NCBI GenBank assembly: GCA_036365145.1
Contig: JAEOAD010000888.1
Location: forward strand, 2,645,501-2,709,500
Source of the DNA: Orientallactaga sibirica
Taxonomy: Eukaryota; Chordata; Mammalia; Rodentia; Dipodidae
Length of the DNA: 64,000 nt
Reading direction: 5' to 3'
Below the pieces are notes generated by a model. The model saw only the letters and a list, made by a program, of their open reading frames with translations. It did no database searches and was not told where the DNA came from. Within the stretch, counting starts at the first letter, position 1. Every line of letters starts with the position of its first letter. The position numbers and the translations under genes are program-made. Below, piece after piece: positions 23,427 to 36,999 of this stretch.

Positions 23427-25880
23427 GTTTGAATTAGGTGTCACCCATAAACTCAAGTATTCTGATTGCTCGATCCCCAGCTGGTGGCACTTTGGAAACT
23501 GGAGATTGCTGGAGGAAGTGTGTATTGGAGGGCAGACTTATGGGTGTTATAGACAATTTTCCTTTCCCAGTGTTTGGCACACTCTCCTACTGCTGTTTTC
23601 CACCTGATGTTGGCCAGAAGGTGTTCAGCCTCTGCTCATGGCATGTGTCCCTACCATCATGGAGCTTCGCCTGAGTCTGGTTTTAAACAACTTTCCTCCC
23701 ATCAATACATTTGACAGTAACCTGGTAACTATGGGTAAAACAAATGTAAGAAAGAGGGGTCATTACTGCTAAAAACCTGATTGTATGGTCTTTGGCCTTT
23801 TGGAGCTGATTTGTAGGAAGAATGTGGAAGTTTCTGAATGCTCGGTCTGAGAGACGCCCTGGGGTGCTCTAAGCAGTGCTCAATGGACTGTTTTGGTCAG
23901 AGCAGAAAGACCTAAATGCAGTAAGAACTGTGAGGTTTGGCTTATGAGGGGAAGAAAGAGCTTTGTCTGAACTAGATTAGAGGCAATTTGTGTGAGAGGC
24001 TAGCTGTACTCTTCCCTGAGAACTTGTGCAGGGTTGTGTTGCAAAGAAATGGACTGGTGTGAGCAGATGAATGTGGCATAGAAAGAAAGCATACTCTGGA
24101 GCCGGGCATGGTGGTGCATGCCTTTAATCCCAGCACTCGGGAGGCAGAGGTAGGAAGATTGGAGACGAGGCCAGAAAGACTACTAGTTAAAAGATCAGGA
24201 CCAGAGGAGTGTTGCAAAACACACACACACACACCAAAAGATTGAGGAGTTTTCTGAAAGCCTATTCAGCTGCAATTTTTAAACATTACCACCATTGGAG
24301 GAGCTCTTTTGCATTGGGACAGCAGGTGGATCTTTTGAAAGGTCCAGAATGCTGAAGGAGTGTCCTGGGGAAGATCTTTATTCCAGATTAATACATTTGG
24401 GAGCCCACCTGGTACTATGGAGTATATAACAAATGTAAGAAAGAGAGGGTCATTGATATTTGTGCTGGTAGTTTTTTTTTTTTTGAAATGGCCATGGGAC
24501 AGAGGGTAGCTTTTTCTGTAGTCCATGATTGAACTTGAAGATGATCTGTGAGTTGCAAATAAAGTGGAGATGCCATAAATTGGATGGCTGTTGAGGACAG
24601 CTTCCATCCAGCTCAGGATGGAGATTTCCCCAGATAGTGAATAGCTCAGCTTGGAGGGGTGGTATTGGAACTCCAGAAACTTACTGGTTAAAGATGAGGA
24701 CTTGGGAGTGTAGTAGTTTGAATTGTCCCCCAATAGATTGAGGAGTTTTATTAAAGCTTCGTGGATTTCCAGCTACCTGGTTGGAGGAGGTATCTCTGTG
24801 GGTGGATCTTAGGGTCCAGCCCTAAGGTGTGTTTGGGGGCAGATCTAAATTCCAGTAAAAGAGAGGCATAGTGCTTGAGCTGACTGGGGTTGCTGGAGTG
24901 TGACTGATAATGGTGCTGGTAGTGGTATTTCTCTGTGTAGACCTGTGACAGAGGGCCAGCTTTTTCTGCCATTATGGAACTTCCCCTGGATCTGTAGCTT
25001 CAAATAAATTCTCTTCCATAAATTGTCTGGCTTGGATACTCATCCCAGCAATGTGAGCTGATTACAATGTGGAGCTATGAAAACTGTTTTTTTAAAAATA
25101 ATATTTTATTTGTTTATTTATTTGAGAGAGAGAGAAAGACAGAAAGAGAATGGGCATGGCATGGCATGGCCTCTAGCCACTGCAAATGAACTCCAGATGC
25201 AGTGCCACCTAGTGCATCTGGCTTATGTGGGTGCTGGAGAATTGAACCAGGGTCCTTAGGCTTTGCAGGCAAGTGCCTTAACTGCTAAGCAATCTCTCCA
25301 GCCCTGGAACTTGATGTTTGCCCTGTTTGTTGATTTTGTATTAGTTCAGTCTTTCCTTGCAATGCCATCTTTTGCAGTGTGGATGTTGACTCTGTGCCAT
25401 TACCTTACTTCGATTCTACAGTTCACAGTAATAGACCTTAGACTACGGGGATGTTTGAACAGTATTGAACAGAATGCACTGCATTTTATTTTACATCATG
25501 GATGGTCATCAGTTTTATGGGGGTCAAGGATGGAATGTGGTGGTTTGAATTAGGTATTCTTCATAAACTCATGTGTTCTGAATTCTAAGCCCCCAGCTGT
25601 GGCAGTTTGGGAATTGGAGCCTTGCTGGAGGAGGTGTGTTGTTAGAAGTGGGCTTATGGGTATTATAGCCAGCTTCTCTTTGTCAGTGTTTGGCATACTC
25701 TTCTGCTGCTGTTCTCCATCTGATGTTGGCCAAGAGGTGAAGTCCAGCCTCTGCTCATGCCACATTTTCCCCTCCCATCATAGAACTTTCCCTTGAGTCC
25801 GTAAGCCAAAATAAACCCTTTCCTCCCACAAGCTGGTTTGGTCAGGTGTTTGTGCCAGCAACTACTAGGTAACTGCAATA
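23427..25880 (+). mobile_element. Full-length non-autonomous MaLR (ORR1-like) retrotransposon
   Basis: 5' LTR is about 23427-23735 and 3' LTR is 25538-25880 (TGTGGTGGTTTGAATT..TAGGTAACTGCAATA, AATAAA present). The non-coding interior between them is the reverse-complement relative of 30760-31896. A purine tract ATGGGGGTCAAGGATGGAA precedes the 3' LTR. Nested insertions are a B1 (+) at 24095-24235, a second-subfamily LTR at 24712-25075 and a B2-like (-) at 25090-25305. No gag or pol is visible, as expected for MaLR. Confidence 0.8.
24712..25075 (+). mobile_element. ORR1-like solo LTR nested in the MaLR interior
   Basis: Begins TGTAGTAGTTTGAATTGTCC and ends near GAGCTGATTACA. Same subfamily as 16567-16936 and 39368-39720. 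Confidence 0.75.
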
Positions 25881-25894
25881 CATATATTTCCCAT

Positions 25895-26062
25895 TTTAAA
25901 TTTTATTTATTTTATTAGAGACAGAGAGAAAGTGTGAGAGTGCCATAACAAACTCCAGACACATGAGCCATTTTGTGCATCTGGCTTTACATGGGTACTA
26001 GGGAGCTAAATTCCTGCCAACAAGCTTTATAAGCAAGCACCTTTAATCATCTCCTCAGCTCG
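25895..26062 (-). repeat. B2-like SINE, diverged
   Basis: Inverted copy with CTCCAGACACATGAGCC and CATCTGGCTTTACATGGGTA. The end is degraded. Confidence 0.7.
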
Positions 26063-26456
26063 TTTTTTTTTTTTTTAGTTTTTGGTTTTTTATATGTGTA
26101 TGAGTGTTCATGTGTGTGAGTACAGGCATGTGTGTGCCATGGTGCACATGTAGAGAGGTTGGAGAACAACTTCAGTTGTCAGCCCTTGCCTTCTACACTG
26201 TCTGGAGTAGGGTCTCTGGTTCACTGCAAGGCTCCACTTCCCAAATTGCCACCAGCTGGAGACTGAGTTTGAGGCTTATTCACAAAAACATGAGGCTATG
26301 GGGGATATTTCACATGCAAAGTATTACACTCTGCAAGCACGAAGATCTGAGTTTGATCCCCAGCACCTATGTAGGAAAACCAGGATGGTCACACATCTAG
26401 TGACACCATCATTGAGGGAAGCAGAAACAGGAGGATCACTGGGGGTGCCTGGTCAA
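26063..26456. other. Non-coding stretch with a TG-rich segment
   Basis: An imperfect TG/CATG-rich run lies at 26090-26150. The rest resembles a degraded tRNA-derived SINE (GAAGATCTGAGTTTGATCCCC). No gene. Confidence 0.4.
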
Positions 26457-27225
26457 TGTAGGGGTATGTACCTTTAACACGCTTAACTTCTGGTTGAGCA
26501 TACAAGGTGGCTGAAGCTTGGTATAACCATGATTCAGCAGCCTACATTGTGAAGAGAGTGTTGTGTAGAGTCAACCTGTGTACCCACATGTCAATGAGAT
26601 GACATGGAGTGCGCCTGCATGCACACTTCCCATAGAAGCACGCTGTGACTGGAACAAAGAGCTCAGCTCTGCTCTGTCCTACATTGCAACTGGTGTCTGC
26701 AAATGTCTATTCCCCATGCCTCTTCCAGCTAGGCTCACTCCCTCCACAAATCCCCCTGGAGCTGCCTGCTTCTGACACTTGGTGTAGTTGGCAGGATGAG
26801 ATGGGTGAGCCCTCTGCCCCTCCAACACCACCCCATGTGGATCCCACACCAAACATGTGGCCCCTGATTGGATGGTGGTGTCCAGTGGTGGCTCTCTTGA
26901 TGGACTGGGTTCCCCTGAGGATTGGGGATCAATTAGTCCCAGTCAGGCTGAAGTGAAAAAGGCTCTGAAAAAATTGGATGGAGGAATTTCACCATCCCAA
27001 TGGACAATGGCTGGGCAGCCCTTGGATGTGTTATTGTCCTTGTGGAAGAAATTGTCCCCCAAATAGCAGTATACCCCACTGCCCACATCTGTTAAGCACA
27101 AGAGTTAAGTCTGGCTGACTACCTCCCAGATGGGCAATGGCTGAAGTGTCTGGACTATGGAGAACCTGGTCAACCAGAGGCCTCATGTGGAATTGGTTAT
27201 TGGACCCCAGAGAATGACCAAAGGG

Positions 27226-27280
27226 TAATTGTGCTTATTGACACTGGTGCAGACACCACCCTTATCTTTTTTAAAAAAGT
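27226..27280 (+). pseudogene. Retroviral aspartic protease remnant (ERV-L-like)
   Basis: The plus strand encodes VIVLIDTGADTT, the protease active-site motif DTGA with its hydrophobic lead. A B1 and a B2-like SINE inserted just after it (27285-27632), and a protease-like continuation resumes at about 27633. Not functional. Confidence 0.7.
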
Positions 27281-27288
27281 TATTTAAG

Positions 27289-27632
27289 CCTGGCATGGTG
27301 GTGCGTGCCTTTAATCCCAGCACTCGGGAGGCAGAGGTAGGAGGATCGCTGAGAGTTTGAGGCCACCCCGAGACTACATAGTTAATTCCAGGTCAGCCTG
27401 GACCAGAGTGAAACCCTACCTCGAAAAACCAAAAAAAAAAAAAAAAAAAAATTTATTTATTTATTTATTTATTTATTTGAAAGAGAGAGAGAGAATAGGC
27501 ATGCCAGGGCCTCTAGACACTGCATGTGCCACCATGTGTATCTTTTATGTGGGACCTGGAGAATCCAACCTGGGTCCTTAGGCTTCACAGGCATGCACCT
27601 TAACTGCTAGGCCATCTCTCCAGGCCACTACC
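27289..27632. repeat. B1 (+) followed by B2-like (-) inside the ERV-L protease region
   Basis: B1 at 27289-27450 ends in poly(A). An inverted B2-like SINE at 27452-27632 ends CCATCTCTCCAGGCC. Confidence 0.85.
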
Positions 27633-27719
27633 TTTATCTTTTATAAATCTTTCCAACTTCAGTATCCTGATGGTTGCTATAGAAGGGTATGGAGGCCAGA
27701 AGATAATGACCAGGCAAGT

Positions 27720-27720
<1 letters not shown>

Positions 27721-27765
<45 letters not shown>

Positions 27766-27905
27766 CAAGGTAGGGTCTCACTGTAGCCCAGGCTGACCTG
27801 GAATTAACTATGTAGTCTCAGGGTGGCCTTGAATTCTTGGCGATCCTCCTACCTCTGCCTCCCGAGTGCTGGGATTAAAGGTGTGTACCACCACGGCTGG
27901 CTTAG
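27721..27905 (-). repeat. B1 SINE with a T-run of about 45 bases
   Basis: Inverted B1 preceded by an unusually long homopolymer (27721-27765). AGGCAAGTCCTTTT occurs on both sides (27713 and 27904), a convincing target duplication. Confidence 0.9.
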
Positions 27906-28134
27906 GCAAGTCCTTTTGACTTTGGGGATAAGACGACTCACATCTTGACAAGGGCTGGCCATCTAATTTTGACGGATCAAGTCCAGCAGCCAATAAATCA
28001 AACTGTTGACTGTCTGTGAGTCACTTTTGTAGGCCTACCATCCAGTGCCTTGGGGAATTTAGTTTATAAATTTCCATATTTCTTCCCTTTTTGTGGCCAT
28101 GGGCCATTTTCGTTAGCTGTACCTGCTTGCCCTG

Positions 28135-28395
28135 TCACATAACTTCAACATATCCCAGGTGGACCAGTGCAGTGGCCACATGAACTGGAGAGTCAGTGTA
28201 GGGAGCTAGGGAAACTTCAAATTGTGTAAATGTCCCCAGAGGCCCAGATGCCAAAACCATATCCTTTACCCATGAGGTAATTTCCTCATCTGGATGCCTG
28301 TAATACAACCTAAATATCCTCTGCCGAATGACCATCTCTCGGATCACCTGTACTAACTCCAGGTAGGTGGTCCGTTTACTGACCTGCTCTGGCAT
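28135..28395 (-). other. Unassigned open frame in ERV-L interior, opposite strand
   Basis: An 86-codon open frame on the minus strand, while the surrounding ERV-L pieces read on plus. Its composition looks protein-like (YYRHPDEEI, GPLGTFTQFEVSL). I do not recognise it. It may be an inverted internal segment of the provirus or chance. Confidence 0.3.
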
Positions 28396-28685
28396 GCCCC
28401 TTGCATTATCCTATATTCATATAGCTCACGAGGAATCACAAACTCCAGGCCCTCTGGCTACCCCAATGGGCCGCCAAGGAATGGGAGATAGGGAGATGAC
28501 CTTTGTAGGGGAAATATATATGACAAAATTTATGGGAGACAGGTCCCTGGAAGTGGACTCCCATTTACCATGTTTAACCTGTGCCCTGGTAATGACATAG
28601 CAGATGCTCTGACACGGGATATTACACAGGTGTTATAGGAGATAGATATTGATTGATAAATAGAGGTTGACTTAATTCAAAAAAT

Positions 28686-29145
28686 TACTAAAGCCAGGTA
28701 TGGTGGTACATGCCTTTAATCCCAGCACTTGGGAGGCAGAGGTAGGAGGATTTTTATGAGTTTGGGGTCAGCCTGGGCAAGAGTGAAACCCTCCCTTGAA
28801 AAACCAAAGGAGGCCTGAGACTACAGAGTGAATTCCAGGTCAGCCTGAACCAGAGTGAGACCCTACCTTGAAAAACCAAAAACAAACAAACAAACAAACA
28901 AACAAACAAACAAACAAACAAAAAAACCAAAGGGCTGGGGAGATGGCTTAGCAGTTAAGGTACTTGCCTACAAAACCAAAGGACCTAGGTTCAATTCCCC
29001 AGGACCCACGTAAGCCAGATGCACAAGGTGGCATATGCATCTGGAGTTCATTTTCAGTGGCTAGAGGCACTGGCATACCCATTCTCTCCCTATCTCTCTT
29101 TCTCTCTCTCAAATAAATAAATGAATAAAAATAAAAAAATATATA
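28686..29145 (+). repeat. B1 fragments with (AAAC)n and a B2-like SINE
   Basis: B1 at about 28690-28810, a second partial B1 at 28811-28880, an (AAAC)n run at 28880-28925 and a B2-like SINE at 28933-29140 with an AAATAAATAAATG tail. Confidence 0.8.
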
Positions 29146-29907
29146 TATAAAAGAAAAGCCAAAGGGAAAAAAACAAAACAAAACAAAAAAACCCCATCTC
29201 ACTGAAGACCCCCACCTCCCATATTTGGGATCTCCCTGGTAGTAGACCCTCATGAGTTTGGCTTTAATTGCAGGTATTTTAGTAGTAGGTTTCTGTTATT
29301 TACATTGTTAATGTGGTTTATGGGCACAAGGCTCAGTTCTCTGGGAGAGAACAAAAAAAGAGTATTCCCCTTAAGCCTAGTGGGTGAAATGTAGGAGCAT
29401 GTATCTTTAACAGGTTTGACTTCTGTCTAAGAATACAAGATGACTGAAGCTTACTATTATAATCGTGATTCAGCACCCCTTATGATGATGAGATCATTGC
29501 ATGGAGTGCGCCTGCATGAGCACTCCCTATATAAGCACCCTGTGGCTGGGATACAGATCTCTGCTTGGCTTGGCTCAGCTCCACCCAGCTCAGCACAGCC
29601 CAGTACATCTCATCCCATCCCTGTTCTGCCTTGCATTTCAATTGGTGCCTGCAAATATCTACTAAGTATGCCTTCTTCCAGCTGGGCTCACCTGCTCCAT
29701 GAATCCCCCTGGAGCTGCCCACTCCTGACAGTCAGCCAGTCTAACCCAAAATGGCAAGCTTCAGGTTCAGTAAGAGACTGTCTCAGGAAGTAATGAGGAA
29801 GACTGATAGAGGATGACACCTAAAATCTTCCTCTCACAGGTGCACACAAGGTGCATGCATGTGCACACACACATGCATATGTCACATGCATGCACACACA
29901 CAAACAT

Positions 29908-30280
29908 ACCGGTGATGGCTAAGTTTTGTTGTTATTTTAATCAGTTTGGGAATCCGCAGACATTCCTCTTGAGTGTATCTCTGAGGTTGCTTCCAGGAAG
30001 GAATGACTGAAGGAGGAAGTCCTTCCCCAGAGTGGGTGGCCCTTCTTGGAGGGGGACATTGTCTAAGAAGGTCTGGTAGAAAAGAATCCCTTCCTCCCAT
30101 CTGGCTGCTGGTGCTGCTTGCTGCCTTCTACCATGTGCTGAAGAGCAGCTCTCCAGGAAGCCTCCAGGCCTTCAGTGCTTGATTGGGACTGCTGAGGCAC
30201 CAGCCTCACGGACTGAGCAGCTACAGGGTTGCTAAAGTTGGACATGCACAGCAGCAGCCCATCATCAAGTGGAAGTGGAT
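29908..30280 (+). repeat. Unclassified dispersed repeat, copy 1
   Basis: Starts GGTGATGGCTAAGTTTTGTT and shares its whole length with 37409-37790, for example CTCCAGGAAGCCTCCAGGCC. It lacks the 3' portion seen in copy 2. No coding potential conserved between the copies. Confidence 0.7.
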
Positions 30281-30414
30281 ATAAGCAGTGATTGGGCTCA
30301 AGCAGGCCCTGAAGGCACCAATAAGTTACATGAGGAAGTTGCCCAAATGCCTTTGCTTGATATTTCTGTTACAAGTCCTTCTGTCCTCAAGCATGTACCT
30401 ATGGCATCATGGTG

Positions 30415-32245
30415 TTGCAGTCTGGTTTGCACTGCTGGCAGAAAACACCTGACCAAGAGCAGCTTGTGGGGAAAAAGGTTTATTTTGGTTTATAGACTCA
30501 AGGGGAAGCTCCAAGATGGCAGGGGAAAATGACAGCATGAACAGAGGGTGGGTATCACCTCCTCACCAACAGCAGGTGGACAATATCTGCAGGAGAGCAT
30601 GCCAAACACTGGCAAGGGGAAACTGGCTATACTACCCATAAGCCCACCCCTAACAATACATGGCCTCCAGGAGTCTTTAATTCCTAAATTGCCATCAGCT
30701 GGGGACCTAGCATTCAGAACACCTAAGTTTATGGGGGACGCCTGAATCAAACCACCACATTCTGCCCCTGGCCCCCATAAAATGATAACCATCTATGATG
30801 TAAAATACAAAATATTCTGTCCATCTTTAAAATTCCCAATAGTTTTTATCAATCCTAATGATGTTCAAACATCCCCATAATCCAAGGTCTTTTAACTGAG
30901 CCATAATACCAAAAAAAAAAAAAAAAAAATTCCCCCAAGCCCCATAATGGCACAGAATAAAGACTCACACTGCAAAAGATGGCATTGGGTATAGGAAAGA
31001 AATATTCGACCAATACAAGATTTAAACAGGGCAAACATCAAACTCTGTAGCTCCAAATCCAACAACTGTGACCAGTAACAAGTTTCTGGAGTTCCAATTC
31101 TGCCCCTCCAGCTATGCTACTCACAGTCCTAGAAAACTTCATCCAGGGCTGGCAGCTCTTCTTAGCAGCCGTCTCATGGTCCCAGCATCTCTACTGCAAC
31201 CAACAGTTCATCTTAGAGCTCCATCAGTCTCCATGCAGGCAATCCTGCTTCACACTGCCCATGGCTGTTTCCAAAACACAAGACCATGTTGCAAATTCAG
31301 TGACCCTCTCTTTCCTGCATTTCTCATACTCCACAATACCAGGTGGGGGTACCAATTTGTTAATCTGGGGGGAATAAAGCAGACTTTGAAGAACAGGATA
31401 CTCCTTCAGCATTCAAGCCCCTTCAAAAGATTGCATTCTTTCTGTTGTCCCAATGCAGGTCAGCTGGCCCAATCACAATGGTTGTAATCTCTCATACAAT
31501 TGCATCTGAACAGGCAGCAGTTTTGGCCAAAATGTTTCATTTTTTCTGTGCTATATCCCTCTGCTCACATCAGTCTGTTTCTATACCAAGCAACCCTGTA
31601 CAAGTTCTCAGAACATGGACATAACAGCAAGCCTCTCACACAAACTGCTTCTAGCCCAGTCCAGGCAAAGGTCTTTCTCACCCTCACAAGCCAAACCTCA
31701 TAGTCCATAGTTCTTACTGCATTCAGGTCTTTCTACTCTGACCAGGATAAGCCATTAAGCTGTATTTACAACACTACAAGGCATCTCTTAGGCCAAGATT
31801 TCAAATCCTTCCACATTCCTCTCAAAACTCAGTTCCAAAAGGCCAAAAGCCACACAGTCAGGTGCCTACTAGCAATGATCCCACTCTTGGTACCAACTTT
31901 ACTGGTGCAGTCTGGTTTGTGTTGCTGGCAGAAAACATCTGACCAAGAGCAGCTTGTAAGAAAAAAGGTTCATTTTGGCTTACAGACTTGAGGGGAAGCT
32001 CTATGATGGCAGGGGAAAACAATGACATGAGCAGAGGGTGGACATCACCTCCTGATCAACATCAGGTGGACAACAGCAACAGGAGTGTGACAAACACTGG
32101 CAAGGAGAAACTGCTATAACACCCATAAGCTCACCCCCAACAATACACTCCCTCCAGGAGGTGTTAATTCCCAAATTTCCATCAGCTGGGAACCTAGAAT
32201 TCAGAATACCTAAGTTTATGGGGGACACTGAATCAAATCAGCACA
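30415..32245 (-). mobile_element. Full-length non-autonomous MaLR retrotransposon
   Basis: Minus-strand element. The 5' LTR is about 31900-32245 and the 3' LTR is 30415-30759, both with AATAAACC polyadenylation regions. The primer-binding site lies at 31877-31895; on the minus strand it reads TGGTACCAAGAGTGGGATC and closely matches the 3' end complement of tRNA-Leu(UAA). A purine tract GGGGGCCAGGGGCAGAA abuts the 3' LTR. The interior of 1.1 kb has no retroviral genes. TGGTG flanks both ends (30410-30414, 32246-32250). Confidence 0.85.
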
Positions 32246-34570
32246 TGGTGTGTGCCCTATGATCAACTGAGGAGCAGAAGACTAGGACATGGTTTACAGA
32301 TGGTTCAGCGCATTACATGAGCACCTCTCAGAAGTGGACAGATGCAGCAAAACAGCCCTTTCTAGGACAACTCTGAAGGACTGTAGTGAAGGGAAGTCTT
32401 CACAATGGGCAGTGAACATGGTTGTGCAATTTGCTTGGAAGGAAAAATGGGCACATGTGCTGTTATACACTGATTCATGAGCTGTGGCCAATGGTTTGGT
32501 TGGATGGTCTGGGACTTGGGAGGAGCACAATTGGAAAATTGGTGAGAAGGACATTTGGGGAAGGTGTATATGGATTGAACTTTTTTTGTTTGTTTTGGTT
32601 TTTCAAGGTAGGGTCTCACTCTAGCCCAGGTTGACCTGGAATTCACTATGTAGTCTCAGGGTGGCCTCAAACTCACGGCAATCCTCCTACCTCTGCCTCC
32701 TGAGTGCTGGGATTAAAGGCGTGCGCCACCATGCCCAGCTGGATAGAACTCTCCGAATGGGCAAAGGATATAAAGATACTTGTGTCCCATGTTAATGCTC
32801 ATCAGAAGGTGACCTCATCAGAGGATGACTTTAATAATCAAGTAGATAAGCTGACTGGTTCTGTGGATAGTGTCCTTTTTCCTCAGCCACCCCTGTCATT
32901 GCCCAATGGGCCCATGAATGAAGTGGCCATGGTGGCAGGGATGCAGGTTATGCATGGGCCCAACAACATGGACTTCCACTAACTACGGCTGACCTGGCTA
33001 TGGCTGCTGCTGAGTGCCAAATCTTCCAGCAGCAGCAGAGACCAACTCTAAGCTCCCAATAAGGTAGCATTCCTTGGGGTGACCAGCCAGCAACTTGGTG
33101 GCAGGTTGACCATGTTGAACCACTTCCATAATGGAAAGGGCAGCGTTTTGTCCTTACTGGAATAGACACTTATTCAGGGTATGCATTTGCTTTTACTGCA
33201 AGTAGTGCTTGCTTGCATTATACCTTATGCACTGTCATGGTTTTCTACACAGCACTGCTTCTGACCAAGGAACTCACTTCACAGCCAAGGAAGTGCAGCA
33301 ATGGGTTCATGAACATGGAATTCTCTAATCTTACCATGTGCCTCACCATCCTGAAGCAGCTGGCTTGATAAAATGGAGGAATGGCCTTTTAAAGAAAGTT
33401 ACGGCCAGACATAGTGGTGCATGTCTTTAATCTCAGCACTTGGGAGGCAGAGGTAGGAGAATCACCATGTGTCCGAGGCCACCTTGAGACTACATAGTTA
33501 ATTCTAGGTCAGCCTGGGCTAGAGTGAGACCCTATCTTGGGGGAAAAAAAGGGAAAAAGAAAAAGCAGTTACAGAGTCAAGTAGGTGGCAACAGCTTGGA
33601 GGGCTGGGGGCGTGTCCTCCAGCAGGCTGTAGATGCTCTGAATCAGTGTCCTATGTATGGTGCTGTTTCTCCTATAGCCTAGATTCACAGGTCCAGGAAT
33701 CAAGGGGTAGAAACAGGAATGGTTACCATCACCCCAAGTGATCCAGTAGCCATTTTTTGCTTCCTGTTCCTGAAACCTTATGTTCTGCTGGCCTAGAGGT
33801 CTTGGGTCCAGAGTGGTGGGGGGAGTGTTTTTGCCAGGAGGCACAAAAAACATTGCATTGGGACTGGAAAGATGGCTTAGTGGTTAAGGCGCCTGCCTCC
33901 TAAGCCTAAGAACGCTGGTAACAATCTCCAGGTCCCACGTTTAGCCAGATGCAAAGTGATGCAATGCTGCACTTGACCACAAGGGGGCGCACACATATGG
34001 ATTTCGTTTGCATCAGCTGAGAGGCTGCTGGCATGCCCATCTCTATCTGTCTTCCTCTCCCTCTCTCCAAAAAAAAAAAAAAAAAAAAAAAACCTTGAAC
34101 TGGAAGCTAAGACCCCCCCCACCACCACCACTTTGGGATCCTGATGCCCTTGAGTGAACAGGCTGAGAAAGGAGTTACAGTGTTAGCAGGGGTGATTGAT
34201 CCAGACTACCAGGGGGAAATTGGGCTGCTCCTCCACAATGGAGGTAAGGAAGAGTATGTCTGGAGTGCAGGAGATCTTTTAGGGTGTCTCTTGGTATTAC
34301 CATGCCTTGTTATCAGTCAATAGACAACTGCAACAACCCGATCAAGGCAGTATGATAAATGGCCCAGATCCTTCAGTAATGAAGGTATGGGTCACCCCTC
34401 CAGGTAAAGAACCAAGACCTGCTGAGGTGTTTGCTGAAGGTGGAGGAAATACAGAATGGGTGGTATAGAAGGTAGTTATAAATACTAGCTAAGGCCATGT
34501 GATCAGTTACAAAAACCAAGAAGTGTAATTGCCATGAACATTTCTGTCTTTGTTAAGAGTGTTTGTACAA
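32246..34570 (+). pseudogene. ERV-L-like pol remnant: RNase H, integrase, dUTPase
   Basis: In order on plus: an RNase H start (WFTDGS near 32290) and LYTDS near 32465, a histidine-rich integrase N-terminus (VNAHQKV near 32790), an integrase core (TGIDTYSGYAFAF near 33155 and DQGTHFTAKEVQQW near 33268), an integrase C-terminal segment (33560-33860) and a dUTPase segment (AGVIDPDYQGEIG near 34185). dUTPase after integrase is the arrangement known for ERV-L. Stops, frameshifts, a B1 (-) at 32582-32742, a B1 (+) at 33402-33560 and a long B2-like at 33862-34095 break it. Not functional. Confidence 0.8.
33862..34095 (+). repeat. Long B2-like SINE with exact CTCF core
   Basis: Lies between the integrase and dUTPase remnants. 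CCACAAGGGGGCGC at 33977-33990 matches the CTCF core. Confidence 0.9.
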
Positions 34571-34571
34571 G

Positions 34572-34880
34572 GGCCAGGCATGGTGGTGCATGCCTTGAAT
34601 CCCAGCACTCAGGAAGCAGAGGTAGGAGGATCACTGTGAGTTCAAGGCCATCCTGAGACTACATAGTGAATTCCAGGTCAGCGTGGGCTACAATGAGACC
34701 CTACCTCAAAAAAACAAGAAAGCTGGGCGTGGTGACGCATGCCTTTAATCCCAGCACTTTGGGAGGCAGCGGTAGGAGGATCACTGTGAATTTGAGGACA
34801 CCCTGAGAATACAGAGTGAATTCCAGGTCAGCTTGGGCTAGAGTGAGACCCTACCTTGAAAAAACAAAAACCAAGAAAAA
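34572..34880 (+). repeat. Two B1 SINEs
   Basis: Copies at about 34572-34720 and 34722-34880, both plus strand. They mark the end of recognisable ERV-L sequence. Confidence 0.9.
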
Positions 34881-34919
34881 AAGAGATGCTTTTGTTCTTC
34901 CTCTATTTCTCTATTAGGT

Positions 34920-36830
<1,911 letters not shown>

Positions 36831-36856
36831 AGACAACTGTCCAGACTTCATCTCTT

Positions 36857-36990
36857 CACACGCCTTTAGTCCCAGCACCTGGGAGGCAGAGGTAGGAGGA
36901 TTGCCATGAGTTCAAGACTACCCTGAGACTACATAGTGAATTCTAGGTCAGCCTGAACTAGAGCAAAACCCTACCTCGAAGAAACAAAAC
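36857..36990 (+). repeat. B1 SINE, 5'-truncated
   Basis: Starts within the B1 box at CACGCCTTTAGTCCCAGCAC and ends CCTCGAAGAAACAAAAC. Confidence 0.85.
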
Positions 36991-36999
36991 AAAATGGTA

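Larger units (their letters stand above)
26457..29730 (+). mobile_element. ERV-L-like provirus, rearranged and defective
   Basis: Two related LTRs bracket the element: 26457-26777 (TGTAGGGGTATG..GCTTCTGACA) and 29390-29730 (TGTAGGAGCATG..ACTCCTGACA). The flanks GTCAA and GTCAG are a near-identical 5-base target duplication. TTGGTGTAGTTGGCAGGA after the 5' LTR is a possible primer-binding region. The interior (26778-27285, 27633-27720, 27906-28660, 29145-29389) is far too short for a full gag-pol and is disrupted by stops and SINEs. A protease active-site remnant is listed separately. This is an old, inactive copy. Confidence 0.75.

Noticed and set aside
24266..24733. 155-codon minus-strand open frame
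   Set aside because: It lies in the non-coding interior of a MaLR element and has no protein similarity. The related interior at 30760-31896 does not keep it.
33569..33853. 94-codon minus-strand open frame (start MFFVPPGKN) as a gene
   Set aside because: The plus strand of the same segment continues the integrase C-terminal region between the integrase and dUTPase remnants, so the minus frame is a shadow.
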